DNA of 64,000 nt from Lentisphaeria bacterium (GTDB lineage Bacteria; Verrucomicrobiota; Lentisphaeria; Oligosphaerales; Oligosphaeraceae). The notes under the pieces were generated by a model, which was not told where the DNA came from, made no database searches, and saw nothing but the letters and a program-made list of their open reading frames with translations. This document shows, in pieces, positions 51,652 to 59,593 of the stretch (the first letter of the stretch is position 1; each line of letters starts with the position of its first letter). Position numbers and translations under genes: made by a program. The DNA lies in NCBI GenBank assembly GCA_024405215.1, contig JAKSPB010000015.1, positions 1 through 64,000 on the forward strand, in the 5' to 3' direction.

Positions 51652-51685
51652 AAGCCGCAGGCCATCCCGCCTGCGGCTTTTTTTT
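51652..51685 (+). terminator. Rho-independent terminator of the GH109-like gene
   Basis: Perfect 11-bp stem AAGCCGCAGGC / GCCTGCGGCTT with a 6-nt loop, followed by a run of eight T that starts within the last stem bases. It lies 23 nt after the stop. Confidence 0.92.
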
Positions 51686-51693
51686 ACCATAAC

Positions 51694-51952
51694 ATGGTAG
51701 CCATGGTAGCTATGGTAGCTATGGTAGCTATGGAATGGCTATGGTAGCTATGGTTGCTATGGTAGCGATGGAATGGCTATGGTAGCGATGGTAGCGATGG
51801 TAGCGATGGAATGGCCATGGTAGCTATGGTAGCCATGGTAGCTATGGTAGCTATGGTAGCGATGGTAGCGATGGAATGGCTATGGTAGCGATGGTAGCGA
51901 TGGTAGCGATGGTAGCGATGGTAGCGATGGTAGCGATGGAATGGTAGCGATA
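51694..51952. repeat. 9-bp minisatellite array ATGGTAGCN
   Basis: About 260 nt of ATGGTAGCT and ATGGTAGCG units, interrupted at intervals by ATGGAATGGCT, giving a higher-order pattern. It begins directly after the GH109 terminator. In the plus strand it reads MVA repeats, in the minus strand IAT repeats; no start, Shine-Dalgarno or flanking domain supports a gene. Confidence 0.9.
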
Positions 51953-51960
51953 GTTAGGCA

Positions 51961-52042
51961 TACCATCAATACCATCCATGCCATCCATGCCATCCATGCC
52001 ATCCATGCCATCCATGCCATCCATACCATCAATACCATCAAC
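51961..52042. repeat. 9-bp minisatellite array CCATCCATG type
   Basis: About nine units of catccatgc or catcaatac directly after the ATGGTAGCN array. The minus strand reads DGM/DGI repeats that join the IAT repeats in one open frame (51851-52105), which I do not call. A short related stretch lies near 40190. Confidence 0.85.
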
Positions 52043-52115
52043 AGAACACACAAAATGCCTTTTTCTTCTGTTTGAAATGCAAATGGTTTTGTAAAAGGGA
52101 AACAACCCTTATGTG

Positions 52116-52225
52116 TGTTTTGTGTATTTTGTGTGTTTTGTGGTTCACGCCGGAAGGCGCATCCAGCCGAAGAAGCGACTTGTTTTTCCCAAAAGGAAAC
52201 CTATCCTCTTGGGGAACATAGCGTT
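52116..52225 (+). repeat. Interspersed intergenic element, copy C
   Basis: Aligns along its whole length with copy B (40372-40480): the GTTTTGTG-rich left part, ggaaggcgcatccagccga, agcgacttgt, aaaaggaaacct and ggggaacatagcgtt. The substitutions are not in a codon pattern. Function unknown. Confidence 0.75.
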
Positions 52226-52238
52226 CAACAAAAATAGC

Positions 52239-52271
52239 AAAAGCGAAAGACGGAGAGCAAAATAAGCAAAA
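52239..52271 (+). repeat. Short dispersed repeat (AAAAGCGAAAGACGGAGAGC), copy 1
   Basis: 33 nt that recur almost exactly at 57289-57329, where one extra 8-nt unit is inserted. It lies directly before the duplicated AraC-flanking element. Confidence 0.7.
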
Positions 52272-52272
52272 T

Positions 52273-52595
52273 CCTTAATCCTGAAGTTAAATTGTTGAAA
52301 ATTTAGCGAAATGACAAGATAACCTTTTTATATGCAGTATATTATGAATAGTCGCAAGCATATTTTTACATCAGAAATCCACAAAACAAGCTGCACATGG
52401 GCAGACTGTGCCCTGTCCATGTCAAAAAACACCAAAATTCAACTGTTTACACTCAAAAGGACAGCTGATTCTCTGAAAATCTTCTTTTCGTGCCCTCCGA
52501 CACCATGCCAGACGGCCGCTACAACCGCTTTGGCTGAAAAAATCACACCGCCTGAGTCCGTTCAGCCATTGCAGAATTTGAACTTCACGGACTCA
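52273..52595. repeat. Direct long repeat flanking the AraC pair, copy 1
   Basis: About 323 nt nearly identical to 54559-55035 apart from a roughly 150-nt insert in the latter. It begins ccttaatcc and ends in gaacttcacggactca, inside the last codons of the first AraC gene. Small open frames in the two copies differ by frameshifts, so it is not coding. A conserved hairpin TGGCTGAA / TTCAGCCA (52531-52538, 52561-52568) is shared. Confidence 0.88.
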
Positions 52596-53463
52596 GTTTT
52601 TTGATGTAGCCTGGCGATTTTCGGTACATTCTGCGGAAAGCGTAGCAGAAATATGCTTCTGTGGAGAAACCGCACTTTTCGATGACATCTTTCAGAAGGC
52701 ATTCCCTGTTGTTGATGAGCATTTGCATTGCTATCTCAAGGCGTCGTGATAAAAGATATTTTCTGGGAGAAGTGCCGTAGAATTTACGGAAGAGTCTTGT
52801 GAAATAGCATTTTGAAATATTTGCTTCTTTGGCCAGAGCCGCAATGTCAAGCATTGGATTCGAGAGATGTTTTTCAAGATATGCGATGGCTCGTTCAAGA
52901 GATTCGGGAATTTGATCGCTTGTAGGACTTGTTTCGGAAAAGTGTTCGTTCCAAAGCGCAATGAGAAATTCGTATGCAAATGACGATTCCGCATAGACAT
53001 TGAATGGCTTGTCGCTTGCGCGAAGTTGGTTGATATGCTGACAGAGCATTCGTATGCATTTACTGTTCTTGGAGAAGCTCAAGACATTGCTGAAACGTTT
53101 GACGATTTGTTCAACGATCTGCATGGCTGCCTCGCCTTGTATCTTAAAATAGACGAAGTGGTATGAGGCATAGTCTGGATGCTGCTGGCAGATGCAAGAA
53201 GATGGCGTCTGGACCAAAATGGCAGTGCCAGGCGGAAGGTCGTTTTTTTTCCTTTTCTGAATAAATTCTCCGCATCCATCCAATGTGTATTGAAATATTG
53301 CGGATGGAATAGGGGAAGGAGTGGCAATGGCATGAAGATATGAATGATTGGTTACAACGTTCGAGCCGTAGCACAGCACTTTGATGGGAAGTGTTAGGCA
53401 TACCATGTTTTGGGAGACAGGTATTTCCCCGTTTGACTGTGTTATTTTTTCTTCAGGGGTCAT
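52585..53463 (-). CDS. AraC family transcriptional regulator (paralogue 1)
   Basis: 292 residues. The N-terminal cupin-like sensing domain (about 25-150; PSAIFQYTLDGCGEFIQKRKKNDLPPGTAILV) is followed by a two-helix-turn-helix AraC domain (about 190-288; LDIAALAKEANISKCYFTRLFRKFYGTSPRKYLLSRRLEIA and IEKCGFSTEAYFCYAFRRMYRKSPGYIK). Typical role: sugar-responsive activator. Paralogous to the next gene upstream. Its last residues (LSP) are encoded by the flanking long repeat. AAGGAATTCGGGAA precedes the ATG. Confidence 0.92.
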   Translation of the reverse strand: MTPEEKITQSNGEIPVSQNMVCLTLPIKVLCYGSNVVTNHSYLHAIATPSPIPSAIFQYTLDGCGEFIQKRKKNDLPPGTAILVQTPSSCICQQHPDYASYHFVYFKIQGEAAMQIVEQIVKRFSNVLSFSKNSKCIRMLCQHINQLRASDKPFNVYAESSFAYEFLIALWNEHFSETSPTSDQIPESLERAIAYLEKHLSNPMLDIAALAKEANISKCYFTRLFRKFYGTSPRKYLLSRRLEIAMQMLINNRECLLKDVIEKCGFSTEAYFCYAFRRMYRKSPGYIKKLSP

Positions 53464-53513
53464 TTCCCGAATTCCTTTTTTCGGTTTGTAAACTTGCTTT
53501 GTATGCTGTCGCC

Positions 53514-53533
53514 AATTCGCATGCCGGCGAATT
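53514..53533. promoter_or_regulatory. Inverted repeat upstream of AraC paralogue 1
   Basis: AATTCGC-atgccg-GCGAATT, 50 nt upstream of the paralogue 1 ATG, in a 174-nt gap between the two AraC genes. It could be an operator. It is not matched upstream of paralogue 2 by eye. Confidence 0.35.
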
Positions 53534-53637
53534 TTGGTTGTCTTGAATTGTTTGCGTAACGTCTATGCGGTCATATTGACAGCGGCGCACTAAAGAGCAT
53601 GTCGTGTTTTATGGCAAGTTAATGCGGTGAGAAAGTG

Positions 53638-54510
53638 TTATTTGATTGTGCCTGGAGAGTTGTGATACATTTTGCGGTAGGCGTAGCAGAAATATGCTTC
53701 ACTGGAGAAACCACACTTTTCAATTATTTCCTTCAGATAAAGGGACTTGCAATTGGTTATCATTTCCGCTGCGGCATTGAGGCGTCGTGACAGAATATAT
53801 TTGCTTGGAGAGGTGAAGTAGAATTTACTGAAGAGTTTTGTCAAATGCCCTTTGGAGATTTTAGCCGCTTTGGCTAGGTCTGAGACACGAAGTAGAGGAT
53901 TTGAGAAATTCCTTTCGATGTATTCGATGGCGCGTGCGAGAGAGTCGGGCATTCGTTCGTTTCTTTGAGGCCCTTTTGAAAAATGTTCTTGGCAGAGCGA
54001 CATGAGAAAGTTGTAGGCGAAAATAGACTCCTTGTAGATGTCAAATGGTTTGTCATTTGCGCGCAGTTCGTTGATGTGCTGGCATAGCATGCTTACAATT
54101 TTACTATCTGGCGAGAATGTCAGGATGTTGCCGTGTTGCATTATAATCTGCTGAGCTATTGAAATGGCAGCTTCTCCAACTATCGTTAAATAGACGAAGT
54201 GGTAGAAATCATAGTTCGGGTGTTGCAGATAGTAAGTCGGGGACGGCGTTATAGTAAGGAAGGCTGATCCTGCTGGAAGGTCATGTTGTTTTCCACAGGT
54301 GCGGAATTCGCCATGCCCGTCCAAGGTGTATTGGAAGATGACAAACGGAAGTGGGTCGCGGGCTGTAAGGGTATTACGATATGTATGATCCGTAACACGA
54401 TTGGAGCCATACCACAACGGCTGACAGGGCAATGGCAGTCCAGTCCTGATTCGTGGAGCGATTATGTCTCCGTTTGTTTCTTTGATGAACTCTTCAGGAG
54501 GGCGTTCCAT
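53638..54510 (-). CDS. AraC family transcriptional regulator (paralogue 2)
   Basis: 290 residues with the same order of domains as paralogue 1: cupin-like sensor (LPFVIFQYTLDGHGEFRTCGKQHDLPAGSAFLTI), linker with SMLCQHINELRANDKPFDIYKES, and the AraC domain (LRVSDLAKAAKISKGHLTKLFSKFYFTSPSKYILSRRL, IEKCGFSSEAYFCYAYRKMYHNSPGTIK). Roughly half of the aligned residues look identical, so the duplication is not recent. Its upstream region abuts long repeat copy 2, which separates it from the divergent pseudopilin gene. Confidence 0.92.
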   Translation of the reverse strand: MERPPEEFIKETNGDIIAPRIRTGLPLPCQPLWYGSNRVTDHTYRNTLTARDPLPFVIFQYTLDGHGEFRTCGKQHDLPAGSAFLTITPSPTYYLQHPNYDFYHFVYLTIVGEAAISIAQQIIMQHGNILTFSPDSKIVSMLCQHINELRANDKPFDIYKESIFAYNFLMSLCQEHFSKGPQRNERMPDSLARAIEYIERNFSNPLLRVSDLAKAAKISKGHLTKLFSKFYFTSPSKYILSRRLNAAAEMITNCKSLYLKEIIEKCGFSSEAYFCYAYRKMYHNSPGTIK

Positions 54511-55187
54511 TTTTTTGCCTTTCTTTTCTGAATTTTCTGCGCTAATTTAATCTTTCTTCCTTAATCCGTGAAGTTAAATTGTTGAAAATTTAGCGATATG
54601 ACAAGATAACATTTTTATATGCAGCATATTATGAATAGTCGCAAACATAAGAAACTGCATCACCCAAAAGATTATCCTGTCAGTGATCGAATATAGCACA
54701 TCTTTTGAAAACATCTCGTCGAACGGCGGATTTTCCTTTACTTCGACGCGCTCAGGAGAGTCGAGGCAATCTGCTGAACAACTGCTTTTACGCAACCGCC
54801 TTTTACATCAGAAATCCAAAAAAACAAGCTGCACATGGGCAGACTATGCCCTGTCCATGTCAAAAAACACCTAAAATTCAACTGTTTACACTTAAAAGGA
54901 CAGCTGATTCTCTGAAAATCTTCTTTTTTGTGCCCTCCGACACCATGCCAGACGGCCGCTACAACCGCTTTGGCTGAAAAAACCACACCGCCTGAGTCCG
55001 TTCAGCCATTGCAGAATTTGAACTTCATGGATTCATGGTCTATATCATTGTCAATTTATCGTAATTGGGGTTTGAAAAAAAAAGCATACAGTAAGTCCAG
55101 TTCCCGAATATTGTTTTTCCCAAAAACAAGACAATGACGTTGTCGGGAACAAGTTGAGTCCCACATAAACAAAAGGAAAAAGCAACC
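54511..55187. other. Divergent intergenic region between AraC paralogue 2 and the pseudopilin
   Basis: 677 nt. It is filled mostly by long repeat copy 2 (54559-55035), then 150 nt with a weak promoter candidate (TTGGGG 55065-55070, 16 bp, TACAGT 55087-55092). No gene supported. A plausible target region for the AraC proteins. Confidence 0.6.
54559..55035. repeat. Direct long repeat flanking the AraC pair, copy 2
   Basis: Matches 52273-52595 in the same orientation at its left about 90 nt and right about 235 nt. Between them a stretch of about 150 nt (roughly 54650-54800) is unique to this copy. The hairpin TGGCTGAA / TTCAGCCA recurs at 54971-54978 and 55001-55008. Confidence 0.88.
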
Positions 55188-55967
55188 ATGAAGAAAAACT
55201 TCACCCTCATTGAATTGCTTGTGGTGATTGCCATCATCGCCATTCTCGCCGCCATGTTGCTTCCTGCCCTCAACAAGGCACGTGCAACCGCCCAGAGAAT
55301 CCGTTGCACTGGCAACGAGAAGAACATCACTCTTGCCATCATCATGTATGGCAACGACTACAAGGATCAGATCATTCCTTCGATGCTCAGCTGGCCCGGC
55401 ACCAAGTATGCGGATGACAAGATTACATTTAAGGCCCGCTGGTGGGGTGCCGCCCTGGCTGGCGGCTGCGATGACACCGATTGGGGCGAAAACCCCCTCC
55501 GCACCCATAACTACGGTCTGAGCTACATAGTCACCAAGACTGCTGGTGACTATGCCTGTGGTGCCGAATCCAACGGCTTTATAGAGGATGGTGGAACCTA
55601 CAAGTTTGGTCATTATGCCTTGAATTACGTTCTTTGCGGCGGCGCCTGCGAACCAGGCGGAGGAGTCGAAAAGACCCACAAGTTCTCCGCCGTTTACAAG
55701 CCCTCTGGCACAATCCTGCTTCTTGAGAATGGCTATCCGAATGTCTGCGCCGTGGAATGGGTTGACCATACCAGCGGTCGCCATAATGCCGTCGATAACA
55801 AAGACGCCACCATGCGTCCTTTTGGCGAGCAGAATATCGGTTTCACAGATGGCCATGTGGAATATCTGAAAAACTCCGATTGGATGTACAAGAAGATTCC
55901 TTCCGGCATGCCTACGCAGACCGGCATGGGTACCCGTGAGTGCTTCTACTACGGTTTCGTCTACTAG
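55188..55967 (+). CDS. Type II secretion-like pseudopilin with H-x9-DG-like motif
   Basis: 259 residues. Prepilin leader MKKN then [36 protein letters not shown], Glu at +5 of the mature helix. The globular part carries several Cys. The C-terminus reads [30 protein letters not shown], a longer-spaced version of the H-x9-DG motif. AAGGA precedes the ATG. It shares the first 40 residues with the gene at 39129 but little after that. No pilus assembly genes nearby. Possibly controlled by the divergent AraC proteins. Confidence 0.87.
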   Translation: MKKNFTLIELLVVIAIIAILAAMLLPALNKARATAQRIRCTGNEKNITLAIIMYGNDYKDQIIPSMLSWPGTKYADDKITFKARWWGAALAGGCDDTDWGENPLRTHNYGLSYIVTKTAGDYACGAESNGFIEDGGTYKFGHYALNYVLCGGACEPGGGVEKTHKFSAVYKPSGTILLLENGYPNVCAVEWVDHTSGRHNAVDNKDATMRPFGEQNIGFTDGHVEYLKNSDWMYKKIPSGMPTQTGMGTRECFYYGFVY

Positions 55968-56144
55968 CAATCTACAAAATTTGAAAAGATAATTCAGCCG
56001 ATTTCAATAGATTTCACAAGCAGGTTTGCGCCCGTGAGCAACACACATAGATTGCTAAACACGAAGCAAGCGACTGCAAAACTGCCGAAAATACGTGGAA
56101 TTGACAAATTAGTTTTTCAATAATTCGCAGAACATTCGCATAGA

Positions 56145-56190
56145 ATAAAACGTCTCTGTCCAGGCAACTGGGCAGAGGTGTTTTATTTTA
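56145..56190 (+). terminator. Rho-independent terminator after the pseudopilin gene
   Basis: ATAAAAC-G-TCTCTG-T-CCAG / CTGG-G-CAGAG-GTGTTTTAT with loop GCAA, followed by TTTTA. About 180 nt after the pseudopilin stop; the intervening DNA shows nothing recognisable. Confidence 0.7.
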
Positions 56191-56236
56191 TAGGATGTAA
56201 CAATTTCACTTTAGCTTTAAGGAAAAAACAACGAAT

Positions 56237-57271
56237 ATGACGAAATTTTTTGCAAGCCTTGTTGCAGGTGTCTGCCTGCTGGCCGTAAGTTCCTGCAATA
56301 AAGAAGCCGTTACACCTCCATCTGCCGAGGAAAATGTTTCTGTAGAAGAGAAGCAGGAGTCAATATTGGAAACCACACCGGAAATTCTAGGGAAGTTGCA
56401 CTTCGAGGCTTCAGACATTGCAGAACTGGGCCTTACCTTCGAGCCTGTAGAAATGAAGGTCAAGGGACTGAAGCGCGACTATAATTTCCTCATGATCTGC
56501 GACCTGCACGTCATCGCAGAAGACATGAGCGAGGCAGAGGAGAAAAGCGTGCACATTATCAAGGACCGCATGACGAATGTCTTCAAGACGTCGGGCAATA
56601 CGACATCCACGCTGGATCTCTTCCGCAAGCTCGGTCCCGTCGTCAACAAATGCGGCGCCGACGCCGTGCTGCTTGGCGGCGACATCTGCGACTTCGGCTC
56701 CATCGCCAATCTGAACATCCTGAAGGACGAACTGTCGAAATGGACTATTCCATATATGTACACCCGCGCCGACCACGACTTCCGCCCATGGTGGATGGCG
56801 GAGGAGCACGAGGCGGAGATTGCCGAACTCGGCAAGGCCATCGACGGCGACGAGGACCTGATGGTCATGGAGTTCGAGGATCTTCTGGTGGTCGGCTACA
56901 ACAAGAGCACATGGAACATGACGCCTGACGCACTGAAGCGCTTCAAGGAAGTCTATGCAAAGGGCAAGCCAATCGTCATCGTAAGCCATGTCCCATTCAA
57001 TTCCCCTGTGGACCCCACCTTCGGAGAAGATATCATGAGCCATGAAAATGGACGGAACCTCACATGGGGCAAAGGATGCACTTATGACGCAAACGCCGTG
57101 ACTGCCGAATTCCTGCAGATGGTCTATGCGGAGAACAGCCCAGTCAAGCTGGTGCTGTCCGGACACATGCACTACAGCCGTGACACAATGCTCTCGGCAA
57201 CCTGCCGCCAGCACATGTTCGCCCCCGCCTACAAGGGAGACATCGGCATCGTGAGGGGGATTGCCGAATAA
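56237..57271 (+). CDS. Lipoprotein metallophosphoesterase
   Basis: 344 residues. Lipoprotein signal peptide with lipobox LAVSSC (Cys20), so membrane-anchored. An acidic linker of about 50 residues precedes a calcineurin-like phosphoesterase domain: LMICDLHVIAED (motif I DxH), LLGGDICDFGS, YTRADHDFRP, IVSHVPFNSP and VLSGHMHYS. Motif III, normally GNHD/E, reads ADHD, so the Asn ligand is Asp. Probably periplasmic face of a membrane; substrate unknown. Good AAGGA 15 nt upstream of the ATG. Confidence 0.82.
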   Translation: MTKFFASLVAGVCLLAVSSCNKEAVTPPSAEENVSVEEKQESILETTPEILGKLHFEASDIAELGLTFEPVEMKVKGLKRDYNFLMICDLHVIAEDMSEAEEKSVHIIKDRMTNVFKTSGNTTSTLDLFRKLGPVVNKCGADAVLLGGDICDFGSIANLNILKDELSKWTIPYMYTRADHDFRPWWMAEEHEAEIAELGKAIDGDEDLMVMEFEDLLVVGYNKSTWNMTPDALKRFKEVYAKGKPIVIVSHVPFNSPVDPTFGEDIMSHENGRNLTWGKGCTYDANAVTAEFLQMVYAENSPVKLVLSGHMHYSRDTMLSATCRQHMFAPAYKGDIGIVRGIAE

Positions 57272-57288
57272 CGCCTCACAAAACAGGT

Positions 57289-57329
57289 AAAAGCGAAAGA
57301 CGGAGAGCAAAATAGCAAAATAAGCAAAA
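57289..57329 (+). repeat. Short dispersed repeat (AAAAGCGAAAGACGGAGAGC), copy 2
   Basis: Near-exact match to 52239-52271 with one additional agcaaaat unit. It precedes a terminator hairpin. A following stretch rich in gttttgc near 57362-57390 faintly resembles the left part of elements A to C. Confidence 0.7.
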
Positions 57330-57360
57330 GCCTTCGGCGATTCGCCGAAGGCGACTTTTG
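57325..57360 (+). terminator. Terminator-like perfect hairpin after the lipoprotein gene
   Basis: GCCTTCGGCGA-T-TCGCCGAAGGC (57330-57352), preceded by CAAAA and followed by GACTTTTG. It is symmetric, so it may serve both the lipoprotein gene (+) and the beta-helix gene (-). Confidence 0.75.
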
Positions 57361-57535
57361 AGTGTTTTGCTTTTTTTGCGTGTTTTGCGCTCCCGCGGTC
57401 GGCGGAACGATTTTGCGATATTTTGGTTGTTTTGCAGTCTGCCGCAGGCAGCTTCATGCAATTGAAGATGCGAATCCGGAGATGCGGGCAAGGGGTGGCT
57501 CCAACTGAAGTTGAGGTTACGCCCTCCCCTGTTGA

Positions 57536-59593
57536 TTAGTTATCCTCCACGGTTCCCGCCTGGGAGAAGTCCCACGGAACAAATCCGAAGGCCAGCAGCG
57601 GGGAATTTTTCTTCAGACGGAAATCGCGCTTCCGGAGACTGACGAAGCCTGCCTTTCCGCAGACGGAATGCCGGTCAAAGCCCTGCTTCTGCCAGTCGGC
57701 AAGGGAACAGGAGTCTTTTTCTCCGCCAAGCACAGCGAAGCCCTCCTGTTCTTCCGTGGCCTCGAAGAAGTTGACGTCGCTATCAAGCTTCTTCTCGTCG
57801 AAAAGCACCATCTCGTTCAGGCGACAGAAAGGCTGTCCGGCCGTCACGATGACATTTCCGTAAAGATTCACACCGTGTGTATAGTGTTCTTCTTCCGGGT
57901 TGTCCAATCCAAGCGTATTCGCATTCGTGTAGGCAACGCCGGCGTCCTGGCAGAAGGCGAAGATATTTCCGCGGACAATGTTTTCGCGCCCGTAATGCAG
58001 ATGGAACCCCTCGCAGGAACAATCGTATGCCAGGTTATTCTCCCAAACGATATGGGATGAGCCCTCGTCGGCATACAATCCCCAACCGCCGTAGTAATGG
58101 CTTTGGATATTGAAAATCACATTGTTATAGATCCGGCTCCCTGGCTGAATGCCGAGAAGATAGATTCCGCCCATGTCGCTGAGCACGCCCTTGCCGACAT
58201 CGTGGATGCGGTTCCAGCCAATGCGGTTCTCACATGTCGGCGTGGGATAGAACCCCCAGGTCCAACCGCAGGAAATGCCGGAATAGTACAAATCGTGTAT
58301 GTGGTTGTGCTCTACAAGGCAATGATGGACGAATGTCAGAAAGACGCCCATTCCAGAAAGATATATCTTGCCGAGATGGTGCAGGTGGTTGTTGACAATC
58401 TCCAGGTGGGAGACATCGCCGTCGTTGATGCGTTTCCTGTTCGTCAAAGCCACGCCGCCTGCGTAGATTCCGCCGCCGCCCATCTCCTGGAAAACGCAGT
58501 TGCGGACGGCGATCTTGTGGCAATCCTGTGCCATGCACACGGCATACCATCCGCAGGCCGTGACCTTGCAAGCGTCAATGGCGCAATTGCTGGCATGGTC
58601 CATCATGATGATTCCGGGCAAATGATGACCACCCTGGACCCCCTGCAGGAATTCCAATTTGCGGCCAGCCGTCATTTTCTTGAATTCCCGCTTCGACATT
58701 GTTCCGTTCGGAATGGTCTTGAAGCCATTGTCGCGCAAATCGAAATTCGGTTGATTCACAGTAAGATATGCACCGCCGCACTTGAGCTCCAGATGACGGA
58801 GTGCGATGTTTTGGGCGCCTGAATCAATTCGTATCATCGCACCCAACAGCGGCAGATACCATTCACTTCCCGTTTCTTCTGGAATGCGGTAGATCGCGTG
58901 CTCCTTGCGGTCGAAATAGAACTCGCCTGGTTCCGTCAGCGCTTCACGAACATTGAAACAACGATATTCCGTGTTGGTCGAAAGCGCCGGACGCATCAGA
59001 CCGCTTCGCAGAATGACACGGTCCGCTGTTGCATCGTAGGAGTCCACACGCAGGTTCTCTTCGTGCCACAGGTGGCACATTTGAATCAGAATATTCTTCA
59101 AATCGTGCCATTGCGGATTGAAATCGCCTCTCTTGACAGGAAAGGCCCCTTCCTGCTCTGGAGATGTCATCAGTTGCCATTTCTCGTCCTCCCGCTTCGG
59201 AACGGAGAAAAAGCCCTTCTTCGGCCAGACGGCAGGACGGCGGATGGCATCCCCGACACACAAAAAGGGAATCTCCTCCACGCATTCCGGCACGAACGCC
59301 TTCTGGACGGCACGGCCGTTCAGCATCGCCGACTGCCACTTGTCCAATCGCACGCCACCGCAAAGCACCGGCGCATCCTGCCCCTCCTCGCCATGGATCA
59401 CCACGGGGAAATCACCGTAGAAATGCAATGGCTTCTCCAGAACCCAGTCGCCTGCGCCAATTACGATCTCCGATTCGCCATTGAGCTTGCCCGCAGAATG
59501 CAACCGGGCAAGACGGTCGTAGGCGTCTTGAATCTTCTGACCGGAACGCGTTTTGATTTTAGTCAGCGAAATTTTCATCTGATCGGACGCCAT
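57536..59593 (-). CDS. Right-handed parallel beta-helix protein, putative glycosidase or lyase
   Basis: 685 residues from ATG 59593, overlapping the upstream stop (TGATG). The N-terminal 250 residues set up an insertion domain; about 255-590 form a beta-helix with many repeated coil patterns (IALRHLELKCGGAYL, HKIAVRNCVFQEMGGGGIYAGG, HCLVEHNHIHDLYYSGISCGW, SRIYNNVIFNIQSHYYGGWGLYADEGSS). The pattern resembles GH141-like helices, but I cannot assign a family. No signal peptide, in contrast to the upstream propeller protein. Last gene of the operon entering from the right. Confidence 0.78.
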   Translation of the reverse strand: MASDQMKISLTKIKTRSGQKIQDAYDRLARLHSAGKLNGESEIVIGAGDWVLEKPLHFYGDFPVVIHGEEGQDAPVLCGGVRLDKWQSAMLNGRAVQKAFVPECVEEIPFLCVGDAIRRPAVWPKKGFFSVPKREDEKWQLMTSPEQEGAFPVKRGDFNPQWHDLKNILIQMCHLWHEENLRVDSYDATADRVILRSGLMRPALSTNTEYRCFNVREALTEPGEFYFDRKEHAIYRIPEETGSEWYLPLLGAMIRIDSGAQNIALRHLELKCGGAYLTVNQPNFDLRDNGFKTIPNGTMSKREFKKMTAGRKLEFLQGVQGGHHLPGIIMMDHASNCAIDACKVTACGWYAVCMAQDCHKIAVRNCVFQEMGGGGIYAGGVALTNRKRINDGDVSHLEIVNNHLHHLGKIYLSGMGVFLTFVHHCLVEHNHIHDLYYSGISCGWTWGFYPTPTCENRIGWNRIHDVGKGVLSDMGGIYLLGIQPGSRIYNNVIFNIQSHYYGGWGLYADEGSSHIVWENNLAYDCSCEGFHLHYGRENIVRGNIFAFCQDAGVAYTNANTLGLDNPEEEHYTHGVNLYGNVIVTAGQPFCRLNEMVLFDEKKLDSDVNFFEATEEQEGFAVLGGEKDSCSLADWQKQGFDRHSVCGKAGFVSLRKRDFRLKKNSPLLAFGFVPWDFSQAGTVEDN

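Larger units (their letters stand above)
52043..52272. other. Intergenic region with elements shared with other loci
   Basis: No gene. It contains element copy C and, at 52239-52271, the stretch aaaagcgaaagacggagagc plus aaaataagcaaaa, which recurs at 57289-57329 with an extra agcaaaat unit. A cacaaaatgccttttt stretch near 52049 has relatives at about 37713 and 40325. Confidence 0.6.

Noticed and set aside
51694-52042. CRISPR array
   Set aside because: Units are 9 bp, contiguous and without spacers; no cas genes are nearby.
51851-52105. 84-residue minus-strand frame with DGM and IAT repeats
   Set aside because: Arises from minisatellites whose unit length is a multiple of three; no supported start or neighbour link.
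52332-52604. 90-residue plus-strand frame in the AraC-flanking element
   Set aside because: The homologous frame in the second copy is shifted by indels (54705-54977 and 54928-55137), so the element is not under protein selection.
52585-54510. Transposon carrying the AraC pair
   Set aside because: Direct repeats flank it, but there is no transposase or integrase and no terminal inverted repeats; a duplication is simpler.
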